DNA of 64,000 bases from Dehalogenimonas sp. 4OHTPN (GCF_040448695.1 NZ_CP159307.1:434001-498000); one strand, 5' to 3'. Numbered from the stretch's first letter, positions 19,749-28,266 are shown. Notes: generated by a model from the sequence alone, not told the origin. Translations and numbers: made by a program.

Positions 19749-20643
19749 AGGGTTCTCCTACCCAGTCCCGACCGACTACTTCGTCTGCCCGGACGAGGTG
19801 AAGAAAGTCTTCGGTACACGTCCCACCGAGCTTTCGGTCATGCTGCCGACCGAAGACCCTAACCAGTGGGCCGGCCAATACCTTAGATGTTACTCGGCTT
19901 ACCGCGGCCTTATCTGCCGCGGCGACGGCGAGACGGCGGTGGCCAGGGTGAACACAAAGACGGGACAGATCGCCACCCATGAGGACCTTGAGACCGAGCT
20001 CAGGGAGATCGCCTGCGCCCCTAAGTCGTGCCACCATTACGAGACTGGACGTTGTAAGCGGGTGATGAACCTTCAGTTCCTTGTCCCCGACTGCCCCGGC
20101 ATCGGCGTCTACCAGCTCGACACCGGCTCGTTTCATTCCATCGTCAACGTAAACTCAAGTCTCGACCTGATCAAGAGGGCTTGCGGGCGGCTGTCGATGA
20201 TCCCGCTGTCGCTCAGGCTTATCGAGAAAGAGGTCGATGTCGAGGGCAAGAAGAAATCGGTCCGGGTTCTATCCTTGACCTCTCCTTCTACGCTCGCCGA
20301 GATCCAGAAGCTCGCTCAACTACCGCCGAGTGAGGTGCTGCTCCTGCCGCCGCCCGACAGCGCGGCGCCGGACGATCTTTTCCCAGAAGAAGTTCTTGGT
20401 AAAGGCTTTGTGAAGCTCGAAGAGGGCCTCACCGAAAAGGACCTGATCACACTCTGGGACAGGGCCAAGAGCAAGGTCTGGCAGCTCGACATCAGGGAGC
20501 ACCAACTCAAGGCTTGGTTCGAGAAGAACTGCCATATAAGCGTCTACCTGGACGACTTCAACTGGCCGCTGCCGCCGGCGAAATTCAGCGCCGAAGCCCT
20601 GAACCGCTTCCTTAAGGCCGTCGACCGCGACGCCGCTTGCTAA
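19666..20643 (+). CDS. Recombination directionality factor, phiC31 Gp3-like
   Basis: The 325-residue protein resembles Gp3-like factors that make large serine integrases excise. It shows IRLPRLGKIRMGLQ, then PVPTDYFVCPDEV, a block ending YRGLICRGDGETAVAR, and Cys-rich CAPKSCHHYETGRC; the order P...DYFVC / LxCxGDGE / C...C matches the family. The ATG at 19666 follows GAGGAAGAAGG; an in-frame ATG at 19645 is less well supported. Finding it on the same element as a large serine integrase gives a functional pair. The C-terminal 100 residues carry a Pro-rich linker (LLLPPPDSAAPDD) and have no assigned role. Confidence 0.7.
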   Translation: MPIKGVTGVIRLPRLGKIRMGLQRESSEGFSYPVPTDYFVCPDEVKKVFGTRPTELSVMLPTEDPNQWAGQYLRCYSAYRGLICRGDGETAVARVNTKTGQIATHEDLETELREIACAPKSCHHYETGRCKRVMNLQFLVPDCPGIGVYQLDTGSFHSIVNVNSSLDLIKRACGRLSMIPLSLRLIEKEVDVEGKKKSVRVLSLTSPSTLAEIQKLAQLPPSEVLLLPPPDSAAPDDLFPEEVLGKGFVKLEEGLTEKDLITLWDRAKSKVWQLDIREHQLKAWFEKNCHISVYLDDFNWPLPPAKFSAEALNRFLKAVDRDAAC

Positions 20644-20649
20644 TCAACC

Positions 20650-22908
20650 ATGGCCATGAAAGACATGAGCGGTGAAAAGGCCGCTAGCGGAGGCGTGTTC
20701 TCCGAGGCCGTGCCGGAGCTTCTGGAAAGTCACCTGAAGCATCTTTTGCAAGAAACCGGCCTCGACCTCGACATCATCCGGGAGCGGAAGTACCGGAGCA
20801 TCGTGTGCAAAGCCGAGCTGGGAAGGTTCGGCTTTGCCTCGACGCAACAACGGGTGCCTGGCCTTTTAATTCCCTTATGGGGCGTCGATGGGCAGCCGGC
20901 CGGCTACCAGTTCCGGTCCGATAACCCTCGCACCAACACCCAGGGTAAGACGGTCAAGTACGAACTGCCGGCCGGTTCGGGAAACCGACTCGACTGCCCG
21001 CCGCGATGTCAGAAGTCCCTCGGCAACCCCAAGGTCCCCCTCTGGATCACCGAGGGCTCCAAGAAAGCCGACGCCCTGGCAACACACGGCGCTTGTGCTG
21101 TCTCGGTGACCGGAGTTTGGGGCTTCAAGGGCAAGAACGAATTCGGTGGCGTGACCTTCCTGGCCGACTGGGACCACATCGCAGTCAAAGACCGGAAGGT
21201 GTTTCTCGCCTTCGACTCGGACATCGTTATCAAAGAGCCGGTTAGGAAGGCGCTTTCGCACATCGCCGAACATCTTCGGCGCAAAGGGGCAAATCTCCAG
21301 ATCGTCCAGCTACCGCAGCTAGACGGCCAGACGAAGACCGGCATCGATGATTATCTCTTGAAGCACTCCCTTTCTGACGCCGAGGCGCTGGTAGGCGAAT
21401 TCCGGCTCGATGAAGAGGACAAGGAGCGGTATGTCGCCGGCTTTATCCTCCGCGACGGCACCATCGGCGAGATGGTCGTCGACGACGAAGACCGTTATTT
21501 CATGGTCGCTTCGAATGGCACGGTCAAGAAGTCTTATGTGTACGAAACGCCTAAGGCGACCTACCTGCCAACATCGGACCTCCTGGTCGGCCATGTAGTG
21601 CACTTCGCGCCGGGAGCATCGCCATACGATTCCCAAGCCAGGCTGTTCGCCGAGATCAGGCGCTTCATCCACTACTACCTCGAGCTGCCGGCGGACTTCG
21701 AAGAGATCGCCTCGCTCTACGTTCTCCTCTCCTGGGTCTATGAGTTCGCCCCCTCCATTCCCTACCTTCGGGTGATCGGCGACTGGGGAACCGGCAAGAC
21801 ACGCTTTCTCCAGGTGGTCGGCAGCATTTGTTTCCGGCCGATGTTCGCCTCCGGCGCCACCACGCCGTCGCCGATCTTCCGCATCCTCGAACAGTTCCGG
21901 GGGACGCTTGTCCTGGATGAGGCTGATTTCAAAGACTCGACCGCCTGGGCAGAGATGGTGAAGCTACTGAATAACGGCTACCGACCGGGCATGCCGGTGC
22001 TTCGGGCCGACAAGGAGAACGGTAAGTGGTTTCCCCGCGGCTACCAGGTGTTCGGGCCCAAGATTCTCTCTACAAGGTTTCCTTTTGGCGACGAAGCCCT
22101 GGAGAGCCGCTGCCTGACATCCGAGATGATGCCGCTCACCCGCGACGACATCCCCCGGGTGCTGCCGGCATATTTCGACAAAGAGGTCGGGACCCTGCGC
22201 TCAAAGCTCTTGACCTTTCGTCTTCAAAATCTTTGCCGTCTCAGGGGCAAGACCTTCGGCAACGAACTGCTCGAACCGAACCTGCAGCCGCGCCTCCAGG
22301 AGATACTAATTCCCATGAAGGCCATGCTTAACGGCGACCACACCATGGCGGAGGCCCTCGGCAGCTTCGTCCACCGGCTGCAGGAATCCCTTTATGCCCG
22401 GCGCCGGGAGAGCGACGCCGGACGGGTGCTTGCCGCCATGATCGAGCTTGTCGGAGAGGGCGGCGAGCTAACATCGAGGAGCATCGCCACGCGGGCTAAC
22501 CGGCTCGACGAAGAGGCGTCCGAGCTGACGGCGGAGCGGGTGGGGCATCTGACCAAGAGGCTCGGGTTTGCCAAGGACCGGGTCGGCAAAGGCCGCCAGA
22601 GGCTGATCCGCTGGGAGCCTGAGCGGGCTCAAAGGATCGCCTCGATGTACGGCATGAAACAGGATATCCCCGTATCCCCTGAAAAACCGTCCGCTCCGTC
22701 CGAACCGTCCGCTTTAGATACAAATTCGGCGGACGGTTTTGAAGACGGTTTAGTAAACCGTCCGCCGGCTGAAGCTAAATCCCCTGATTTGGCGGACGGT
22801 TTGGCTGAACGCCCTACAAACCGTCCGCCAAGCTCCAAAGCTAAGCCCAATCGTGAGGCGGACAGTGCGGACGGTTCGGACGGTTTGGGCGGGGATAAGA
22901 GGGATTAA
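20650..22908 (+). CDS. Replication protein: DUF3854/TOPRIM-like primase fused to a helicase-like ATPase
   Basis: The 752-residue protein probably starts replication of the element. The N-terminal part (about 40-260) has the DUF3854/TOPRIM-like arrangement: WITEGSKKADAL, VFLAFDSDI and TGIDDYLL. A P-loop follows near residue 376 (GDWGTGKTRFLQ), with LVLDEADF as Walker B, like plasmid and phage D5-type helicases. A winged-helix-like region (about 590-660) precedes a low-complexity Pro/Ser/Asp tail. At DNA level that tail is a cluster of inverted repeats (22685-22886). It follows the RDF by 6 nt in one operon. Confidence 0.75.
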   Translation: MAMKDMSGEKAASGGVFSEAVPELLESHLKHLLQETGLDLDIIRERKYRSIVCKAELGRFGFASTQQRVPGLLIPLWGVDGQPAGYQFRSDNPRTNTQGKTVKYELPAGSGNRLDCPPRCQKSLGNPKVPLWITEGSKKADALATHGACAVSVTGVWGFKGKNEFGGVTFLADWDHIAVKDRKVFLAFDSDIVIKEPVRKALSHIAEHLRRKGANLQIVQLPQLDGQTKTGIDDYLLKHSLSDAEALVGEFRLDEEDKERYVAGFILRDGTIGEMVVDDEDRYFMVASNGTVKKSYVYETPKATYLPTSDLLVGHVVHFAPGASPYDSQARLFAEIRRFIHYYLELPADFEEIASLYVLLSWVYEFAPSIPYLRVIGDWGTGKTRFLQVVGSICFRPMFASGATTPSPIFRILEQFRGTLVLDEADFKDSTAWAEMVKLLNNGYRPGMPVLRADKENGKWFPRGYQVFGPKILSTRFPFGDEALESRCLTSEMMPLTRDDIPRVLPAYFDKEVGTLRSKLLTFRLQNLCRLRGKTFGNELLEPNLQPRLQEILIPMKAMLNGDHTMAEALGSFVHRLQESLYARRRESDAGRVLAAMIELVGEGGELTSRSIATRANRLDEEASELTAERVGHLTKRLGFAKDRVGKGRQRLIRWEPERAQRIASMYGMKQDIPVSPEKPSAPSEPSALDTNSADGFEDGLVNRPPAEAKSPDLADGLAERPTNRPPSSKAKPNREADSADGSDGLGGDKRD
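22685..22886. repeat. Iteron-like cluster of AACCGTCCGC / GCGGACGGTT repeats
   Basis: The 10-mer AACCGTCCGC occurs at 22685, 22703, 22756 and 22819. Its complement GCGGACGGTT occurs at 22729, 22792 and 22867. Partial copies lie at about 22697, 22744 and 22877. All sit in the 3' end of the replication gene. The mix of orientations can form several hairpins or act as initiator binding sites. Alternatively it is only a coding repeat (ADGL / NRPP), but the 10-base identity in both orientations exceeds what the peptide needs. Confidence 0.7.
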
Positions 22909-22953
22909 TTTCGATACTGATGATAATCAAGAAGAGTCTTCGGTGAGGGTGAA

Positions 22954-23199
22954 ATGAAGAAAAGGCGATCGCTTTACGACTGCAACCATGCCCGGGTGCT
23001 GGGGGCTCGCATTTATTGCCGCAGAGGCTACCCGCTGTCCTTCAAGGCGGGAACCGGCAGCCTGGATTTAAAACGCCTCGCCCGCGGCGAACCCCTGGTG
23101 CTCGACATCTGCCAGGCCTGCCCTGACTGCGACAATCTGACCCCAACCATTCCCCAGGAGGACCGTGGCTGGCTGAAACCGAAAGGAGGCAAGAAGTGA
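22954..23199 (+). CDS. Small Cys-rich protein, unknown function
   Basis: This 81-residue, basic ORF starts at ATG 22954 behind GGTGAGGGTG. It has Cys at about 10, 23, 50, 53 and 56 (CQACPDC), suggesting a zinc or Fe-S site. It overlaps the next gene by 4 nt (GTGA), so it belongs to the same operon. No family was recognised. Confidence 0.65.
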   Translation: MKKRRSLYDCNHARVLGARIYCRRGYPLSFKAGTGSLDLKRLARGEPLVLDICQACPDCDNLTPTIPQEDRGWLKPKGGKK

Positions 23200-23417
23200 T
23201 CGATTTTCTGGGAAGGCTTTATGAAAGCCTGTGGCGCCGGGTCGGCGGCAGGCCGTGGACTGAGATCATCCGCGACGACCAGAAGAAATCGCCGCTCGTC
23301 TTCATGCTCATCTTCCTCGGGCTGGGATTACTTCTCGCCAGAGTCGGCGGCAAATACTGGTGGCAGATCCTCTTCGGCTTCTTCCTGGGCATCTTATGCG
23401 GACATTTCTGGTGGTAA
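23196..23417 (+). CDS. Small membrane protein, unknown function
   Basis: This 73-residue ORF has a GTG start at 23196 overlapping the previous stop, with GGAGG 7 nt upstream. One or two transmembrane segments are visible (FMLIFLGLGLLLA and ILFGFFLGILCG). The N-terminal 30 residues are polar and basic. It sits between a Cys-rich protein and a J-domain protein. Function is unknown. Confidence 0.65.
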   Translation: MIDFLGRLYESLWRRVGGRPWTEIIRDDQKKSPLVFMLIFLGLGLLLARVGGKYWWQILFGFFLGILCGHFWW

Positions 23418-23419
23418 TC

Positions 23420-23779
23420 ATGGAAGAGCGTTTCAACCGGATCAAACGGATGCAGCGGGAACTGGCATACGAGCTTCAGTCCTTCATGGCTGACCTCTTT
23501 ACCAATGCTGCGGACCCGGCCGTCATCATCGGTTTCGCCCAGAGGCTCGGCATGGACATTTCGGCGGCTGAAAGAGTTATGGCGTCCCCTCAGCCGGCTT
23601 TTGACCCCTACCGCATCCTCGGTTGCGACCGGTCCATGCCGCAAGAACAGGTGCGGCGGCGTTACCTGGACCTCCTCCGAAAGGTCCATCCCGACACCGC
23701 CGGCATCAAGGGTACCGAGTACCTGACCCAGCTTGTCACCGAGGCTTTCAAGAAAGTTTCCAAAGAAAGGGGGTGGTAG
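23420..23779 (+). CDS. J-domain (DnaJ-like) protein
   Basis: The 119-residue protein has a C-terminal J domain: YRILGCDRSMPQEQVRRRYL...KVHPD, with the essential HPD near residue 94. The N-terminal 60 residues are helical and unassigned. I chose the ATG at 23420, just after the previous stop, over 23360, which would overlap the membrane protein. J proteins stimulate Hsp70 ATPase; no dnaK is nearby, so it would use the host DnaK, perhaps in replication-complex remodelling as with lambda O/P. Confidence 0.75.
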   Translation: MEERFNRIKRMQRELAYELQSFMADLFTNAADPAVIIGFAQRLGMDISAAERVMASPQPAFDPYRILGCDRSMPQEQVRRRYLDLLRKVHPDTAGIKGTEYLTQLVTEAFKKVSKERGW

Positions 23780-23781
23780 CG

Positions 23782-24696
23782 ATGAAGGACGACAACGCCC
23801 TGGAGCTTCTTTCGGAGATCGCACGGTTTGAAGAATCGGTCGACATGGACAAGGACTACCGCATCGGCTGGGGCTGGCGGCAGGTCCGCATCTGGCCGGC
23901 GACGCTCTCCCGGCTTTTCAAGGACGGTTACCTCGAAAACGTCTTCCGCTCCAACTCCCATACCGGCTACCGGTTGAGCGAAGTGGGCAAAAGCCTTCTT
24001 TCAGCCGAAAACGCGCCGCCCCAGGCGCACCAGGAGCCAAAACTAGCCGGGGCCGATTCTCTTTTCGGGGACATCATCGGCCATGACGGCGTAAAAGAGC
24101 TTCTGAGGGCGTCGCTCCTGGCCGAAAAGCCGGTGCACGTCCTTCTGACCGGTCCGCCGGCGCTGGCCAAGACGCTCTTTCTGTGGGACATCGAAAGGGC
24201 TGGCGGCGAGAAAGCCATCTGGCTGGTGGGGTCGGCGACATCGAAGGCCGGGCTATGGGACCTGGTGGCCGAGCGGGAGCCGGGGATTCTTCTTATCGAC
24301 GAGATCGACAAGATGAACGCCGCCGACACCGCGGCCCTTCTAACCATGATGGAGGGCGGGCGGCTCGTTCGGGCTAAAAGAGGCCGCGAGCTCAACCTGA
24401 GTAATCCCATTCGAGTGATCGCCGCATCGAACCGCTGCGAAAAACTGTCGCCGGAGCTGAGGTCGCGGTTCGCCATCCGGCAACTCTTTCCTTACGGCCG
24501 GGCGGAGTATCTCACTGTGGTGAAGGGCGTGCTGGTGCGATGCGAAGGCTTAAGCCCCGAGCTTGCCGGAGAGATCGCCTGCCGCCTGGACGGCCTCACC
24601 CAGAATGTCCGCGACGCCATCAGGGTGGCGCGCCTCGCCCCTCAACTCGGCGTAGAAAAGGCAATCGAGTTACTTTTAGAAGGAGGAACAAAATGA
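23782..24696 (+). CDS. AAA+ ATPase (RuvB/MoxR-like)
   Basis: The 304-residue protein has an N-terminal winged-helix-like region (SRLFKDGYLENVFRSNSHTG), then an AAA+ core: GPPALAKT at about 124-131 (Walker A, with Ala in place of the usual Gly), LLIDEIDKM near 170 (Walker B), AASNR near 213 (sensor 1) and ELRSRF (Arg finger). I chose the ATG at 23782, 2 nt after the J-domain stop. The substrate could be DNA (helicase loader or branch migration) or a protein complex (MoxR type). Confidence 0.8.
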   Translation: MKDDNALELLSEIARFEESVDMDKDYRIGWGWRQVRIWPATLSRLFKDGYLENVFRSNSHTGYRLSEVGKSLLSAENAPPQAHQEPKLAGADSLFGDIIGHDGVKELLRASLLAEKPVHVLLTGPPALAKTLFLWDIERAGGEKAIWLVGSATSKAGLWDLVAEREPGILLIDEIDKMNAADTAALLTMMEGGRLVRAKRGRELNLSNPIRVIAASNRCEKLSPELRSRFAIRQLFPYGRAEYLTVVKGVLVRCEGLSPELAGEIACRLDGLTQNVRDAIRVARLAPQLGVEKAIELLLEGGTK

Positions 24697-24851
24697 GTTC
24701 TGGACGACTCGCCGGACGATGGGGAGGGGGTGACCCCCGGGGGCGAAGAGTCCGGGACATGAGGGCAATTTCGGGTATCTACAGGCGGGTATTTACAGCG
24801 GGTATCTACACTGTAGTCACGGCCTGTACGTTCCACAGGATGTTTTATTAA
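24693..24851 (+). CDS. Possible 52-aa basic protein
   Basis: ATG 24693 overlaps the AAA+ stop (ATGA) and has a strong AGAAGGAGG 7 nt upstream. The product is Arg/Gly-rich at the N-terminus and hydrophobic later (GIYTVVTACTF). The translation signals are good, but composition is atypical and no family is recognised. Confidence 0.4.
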   Translation: MSSGRLAGRWGGGDPRGRRVRDMRAISGIYRRVFTAGIYTVVTACTFHRMFY

Positions 24852-24890
24852 CCTTTTACCCGGCGCGGCACCGGTCACAGGAGGCAGGAA

Positions 24891-25676
24891 GTGTACACAT
24901 GCAAGATCTGCAACAGAAAATTCAAATCGATTAAGGCCCTCGGCGGTCATACGTCGGGCGCCCACCCGGTGAATAAGGATGAACAGCCCATGAGCGAAGA
25001 CCAGACCGCCGAACAGGTGGAAGTAAAGGTCGATGAAGAAAGCATCGCCGCCGAGATCCGGGAGTACCTGGGCCAGGGTTACAGCTTCGAGCAACTCACC
25101 AAAGACCTTCATTTCAAAGAAAGAACGGTTCGGCAGGAACTGGCCAAGATGATCCCGGCGGCCGACGCCCAATCAAGTGCCCTGCCGGCGACGTACAAAC
25201 AGAGCGAGGTCATCTCCCCGGAGGCGGTCCTGCGTCGTTACATGGGCGACAGCTACGAAGAGGAGTGCGAACTCCGGGGCATGATGAAGCTCCGGTCGTC
25301 GATGCTGCTTGTGATGGAGCTCGCCCAGATCCAAAAGACGCAGGCCGAAGCCGAGGCCAAACGTTTCGAGCCGCTTCTTCGGATGCTGAACGCCTCTCGC
25401 GAAGAGCTCGATGCCGCCGCGGCCAGGGCCCGGGGCGCCAGTTCGGAAATGGCCAGGGAAGCAGCCCAAGAGGCGGTTGGCGGTGTTTTGGGCTACATCG
25501 AGGAGAAATTGCCCAAAGGACCGCCGCCGAAGACGGTCGATGAGGCTTACGCTAAAAGGATCGACAAGGTGATGGACATGGTGTGGGGCATGATGGAGCA
25601 GCAGATGTTCCCGGGCCGGGGCGGTGGCGGCGTGCCGGAAGGCTGGGAAACCGAACAACAGAAAGGAGGCACGTAA
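24891..25676 (+). CDS. C2H2 zinc-finger protein with helical C-terminal region
   Basis: This 261-residue protein has a GTG start at 24891 behind AGGAGG. Residues 2-25 form a C2H2 finger (C-x2-C-x12-H-x4-H) with the core KALGGH, similar to the plant QALGGH type and rare in bacteria. A segment near 45-85 resembles an HTH (YSFEQLTKDLHFKERTVRQE). The rest is long helices (about 120-220). Probably a DNA-binding regulator of the element. It overlaps the next gene by 1 nt (TAATG). Confidence 0.7.
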   Translation: MYTCKICNRKFKSIKALGGHTSGAHPVNKDEQPMSEDQTAEQVEVKVDEESIAAEIREYLGQGYSFEQLTKDLHFKERTVRQELAKMIPAADAQSSALPATYKQSEVISPEAVLRRYMGDSYEEECELRGMMKLRSSMLLVMELAQIQKTQAEAEAKRFEPLLRMLNASREELDAAAARARGASSEMAREAAQEAVGGVLGYIEEKLPKGPPPKTVDEAYAKRIDKVMDMVWGMMEQQMFPGRGGGGVPEGWETEQQKGGT

Positions 25677-25921
25677 TGTTTAATCCGGGAATGGCCGGCA
25701 TCAACCGGCAGCAAATGGAGCAGGCCCAGGAGGTCGGGCGGCATATGGGCATGGAGATCACCAAGCGCCGGAAGGAAGGCCGGCTCGAGGTCAGGTTCTA
25801 TCTTCTGGACCAAAGCGAGAAACTCGACCTAGGTGAGCCGGTGGACAAGCTCTGCGAGCAGTTGGCCTGGGGTTTTTCCACGATGTTCGGCATCAAGGGC
25901 AAGATCATCAATGTGGAATAA
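25676..25921 (+). CDS. Small protein of unknown function (81 aa)
   Basis: The ORF starts at ATG 25676 overlapping the zinc-finger gene stop, with AAAGGAGG upstream. It is Met-rich at the N-terminus and forms one compact alpha/beta-looking unit (LEVRFYLLDQSEKLDLGEPV...GIKGKIINVE). The next ORF begins within its last codons. No family was recognised. Confidence 0.6.
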   Translation: MFNPGMAGINRQQMEQAQEVGRHMGMEITKRRKEGRLEVRFYLLDQSEKLDLGEPVDKLCEQLAWGFSTMFGIKGKIINVE

Positions 25922-26141
25922 CTACTTCACCTTGCTTGCTTTCGCTGCGCTCCTGAGGGCTGATTACGAGATGCGAAGACCACCGGTGGAGACGTCTCCT
26001 CCGGTGGCTTCTCAATCCCAAACTAAAGGCGTGCTGGCGGATAGACAGAAGGAGTGGGCGACAAAGGCCGTGAAGCGTTACGCCGAGTCCCAGGATAAAA
26101 AATGGCGGAAATGGAATCAGGCGATGTTCGAGGTAAAATAA
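25911..26141 (+). CDS. Small protein ending in QAMFEVK (element-specific C-terminal motif)
   Basis: This 76-residue ORF starts at ATG 25911 inside the end of the previous gene. It has a short hydrophobic N-terminus (NNYFTLLAFAALL), a Pro/Ser linker and a basic helix ending KWRKWNQAMFEVK. The terminal W..xQAMF motif recurs in the proteins at 28386 and 36717, which links the two halves of the element. No gene was seen in 26142-26384; that spacer holds an inverted repeat GTTCGTGT (26167-26174) / ACACGAAC (26253-26260). Confidence 0.5.
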   Translation: MWNNYFTLLAFAALLRADYEMRRPPVETSPPVASQSQTKGVLADRQKEWATKAVKRYAESQDKKWRKWNQAMFEVK

Positions 26142-26384
26142 GCCAATTAACGGGGTTGAATCCACTGTTCGTGTAGTTGTTGGCTCACCGCCAATGAAGT
26201 GCGAGTTAAAAAGAACGTGACGCTGTGAACACTCCGGCGCTCTTTGACGACCACACGAACCCTTCAGGCTCAAAGCAGTGACGCTAAACTCTGATTTTAC
26301 TACCCTCTGTTTCACAGAAGTCAGATGGCCGGTTCTATCCTATTATTGGCCTTAGTATTAGAAGCGACAAATACTTGGTAACTC

Positions 26385-26870
26385 TCATGGTTTTATTACT
26401 CCCAAATTCCAGCAGGCTAACACAGCTACATAAATAATCACGAATATATATACAACCAAAGTAACTGCTTCTAAAAATCCGCCCGCTTTTGGGTCGTCTG
26501 TTGTGATAAGAACATTTTCGTTTTGAGGTATTACATTTCTCTGAAGCCGTTCAGCGATCTGCCTATAACGATTCTCTACTCTGACTCCATGGGACATGAA
26601 GTATATCCAAACCAAACACAAAGCAATCCCTGCGGCGATTAAAATATATATAAACCATGAATCGATATGAACTCTATCAGTGATAACTAATCCAATAACA
26701 GCAAGAATTATACTGTTGCCGGTAAGCATAGCTGCGAATCTATGATATATTTGTTCGCTCGCCAACTTCCACATTTCGATCGCTGTATTGAAAGCGATAG
26801 TCGCTTTCTGAAATTCCCTTGGTTCAGACGCACCTTCTTCTTGTTCAAATAAGTGAAAAACAATTCTCAT
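26385..26870 (-). CDS. Membrane protein of unknown function in an AT-rich cargo patch
   Basis: This 161-residue protein has three hydrophobic segments (SIILAVIGLVI near 50, WFIYILIAAGIALCLVWIYF near 75, LEAVTLVVYIFVIIYVAVLA near 135) and an N-terminal cytoplasmic helix. It lies on the strand opposite to the surrounding element genes, and its DNA is clearly more AT-rich than theirs, which suggests separate acquisition. Small three-helix membrane proteins next to a nuclease-like gene occur in defence cassettes; that is only inference. Confidence 0.6.
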   Translation of the reverse strand: MRIVFHLFEQEEGASEPREFQKATIAFNTAIEMWKLASEQIYHRFAAMLTGNSIILAVIGLVITDRVHIDSWFIYILIAAGIALCLVWIYFMSHGVRVENRYRQIAERLQRNVIPQNENVLITTDDPKAGGFLEAVTLVVYIFVIIYVAVLACWNLGVIKP

Positions 26871-27082
26871 GATCCTGCAACCCCCTTTCCTTTAGAATTT
26901 GTTAAAATGAGGCGACTTGCGCCAGGGAAACATTTTTCACGCGCGCCACAATCGACTTGCCCAATTATGGACAAAAGCCAACCCATAGGCAAATAGTGTT
27001 GCACAAGTCTGAGCTTAGTCAGTAAAATACCCGAAAATGAAATGACCCTAGGATTGCGTAACACTGACAGTGGGGCTGGTTT

Positions 27083-27916
27083 TTGACGCTCGAAGACTTT
27101 GACTATTACGAGGCTCCAGAGGGATACGAGGAAGCACCCCCTCCTCCGGACGGGTACTTCGTCGAGGCTCAGAAGAGAATTAGGAACTTATTCGATGGCG
27201 ATAGATCCGGCGTATATTACTTGCGTCAACTCCAACTAATGTTTGAAAAGGATTATTTTCACTGGGTCACAAATAATGCTTTGGTCGGTCTCATAAAAAT
27301 TGGTTACTTAAAGGAACAGAGAGTGTCAGGAGTATCAGGGAGAACGACGAGATATTTCATGCATCGTTCCCATAGGTACCCAATGAGGCAAATAAATAAT
27401 ATTGAATCGTTAATAAACGAATACTCTCAAGATCACATTACCAAAAGTTGCGGTAGAATTGCGGAAGATCTATTCCTCAAAGCGCTATCGTTGAATGGAT
27501 TCTTGCCTATCGGAATGAAGGTCAAAGAATTTGATGGAAAGAAGTGGGAAGAAACCGGTCACGACCTCGACTTTGTATTTTCGAAAGATGGCATGAATTA
27601 CGGATGCGAAATCAAAAACACACTAGGTTACATAGACAAGGACGAACTTGATGTTAAGATCAGAATGTGCGGATTCTTTGGGATAAAACCATTATTTATA
27701 TTAAGGAATTCACCGAAATCGTATATTAATCAAGTACGTATCAAAGGAGGGTATACAATGATATACGAAACACAAATATATGACGTAAGCCAAACAGAAT
27801 TGGTAGATAAAATAAAAAACCAGTTGGGGTTGCCTGTGGTGTGCTCTAAAGGGATCCCGAGCGGTATCATCAATAGATTTCAGACCTGGCATGATAGAAC
27901 GAAGGCTGTGGTTTGA
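27083..27916 (+). CDS. Putative PD-(D/E)XK nuclease-like protein
   Basis: This 277-residue protein has GHDLDFVFSKDGMNYGCEIK near residues 156-177, with an acidic residue about 17 positions before E-I-K, matching the PD-(D/E)XK catalytic core. The N-terminal 100 residues look like a winged helix (YYLRQLQLMFEKDYFHWVTN...). The start is uncertain: the frame opens at a TTG at 27083 without a clear ribosome-binding site. It is divergent from the membrane protein at 26385. AT-rich codon use differs from the flanking element. Likely restriction or defence cargo. Confidence 0.55.
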   Translation: MTLEDFDYYEAPEGYEEAPPPPDGYFVEAQKRIRNLFDGDRSGVYYLRQLQLMFEKDYFHWVTNNALVGLIKIGYLKEQRVSGVSGRTTRYFMHRSHRYPMRQINNIESLINEYSQDHITKSCGRIAEDLFLKALSLNGFLPIGMKVKEFDGKKWEETGHDLDFVFSKDGMNYGCEIKNTLGYIDKDELDVKIRMCGFFGIKPLFILRNSPKSYINQVRIKGGYTMIYETQIYDVSQTELVDKIKNQLGLPVVCSKGIPSGIINRFQTWHDRTKAVV

Positions 27917-28154
27917 AATACGAATTCACACAGAGATGCCTTTTTTAGCTTTGGTTTGGTCAACCCCTATGAATACAATAATGCCTACCAGAGCCTGAGA
28001 ATTATTTGGAAAGTCAAATGGCTATCCTTCATGTCCTTGCCTTCGGCCTTCTGGATTCAAACAAGTGTGACTTTGATTCTCGGTTGATAAGAGAAAGGCT
28101 CATTAAAAAATCGACTTGCGATATAGTATCCAAAGCTAAAATACCCTCACTCTA
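27917..28154. other. Gene-free AT-rich spacer
   Basis: No ORF with credible start signals was found between the nuclease-like gene and the promoter at 28155. The composition is AT-rich like the cargo, so its right boundary may lie here. Confidence 0.4.
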
Positions 28155-28182
28155 TTGACAGTCCGAATACAGCCTGTATAAT
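28155..28182 (+). promoter_or_regulatory. Consensus sigma-70 promoter of the 28-38 kb operon
   Basis: TTGACA (28155-28160), a 16-nt spacer and TATAAT (28177-28182) are both exact consensus hexamers. Transcription would begin near 28189, immediately before a strong hairpin, and continue into an operon of more than 20 genes. Confidence 0.85.
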
Positions 28183-28192
28183 CTAAAAACGT

Positions 28193-28243
28193 AAGCCTCG
28201 TGAGCTTGCCGGAAAAACCCGGCTCACGAGGCTCGTTGTTTTT
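28193..28243 (+). terminator. Promoter-proximal hairpin with U-tract (attenuator or short RNA end)
   Basis: GCCTCGTGAGC (28195-28205) pairs perfectly with GCTCACGAGGC (28222-28232), followed by TCGTTGTTTTT. It starts only about 6 nt after the predicted transcription start, so it would either end a ~50-nt RNA or act as an attenuator for the operon. Confidence 0.65.
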
Positions 28244-28266
28244 CACGGCAGCTCATAGGCTTCGAT

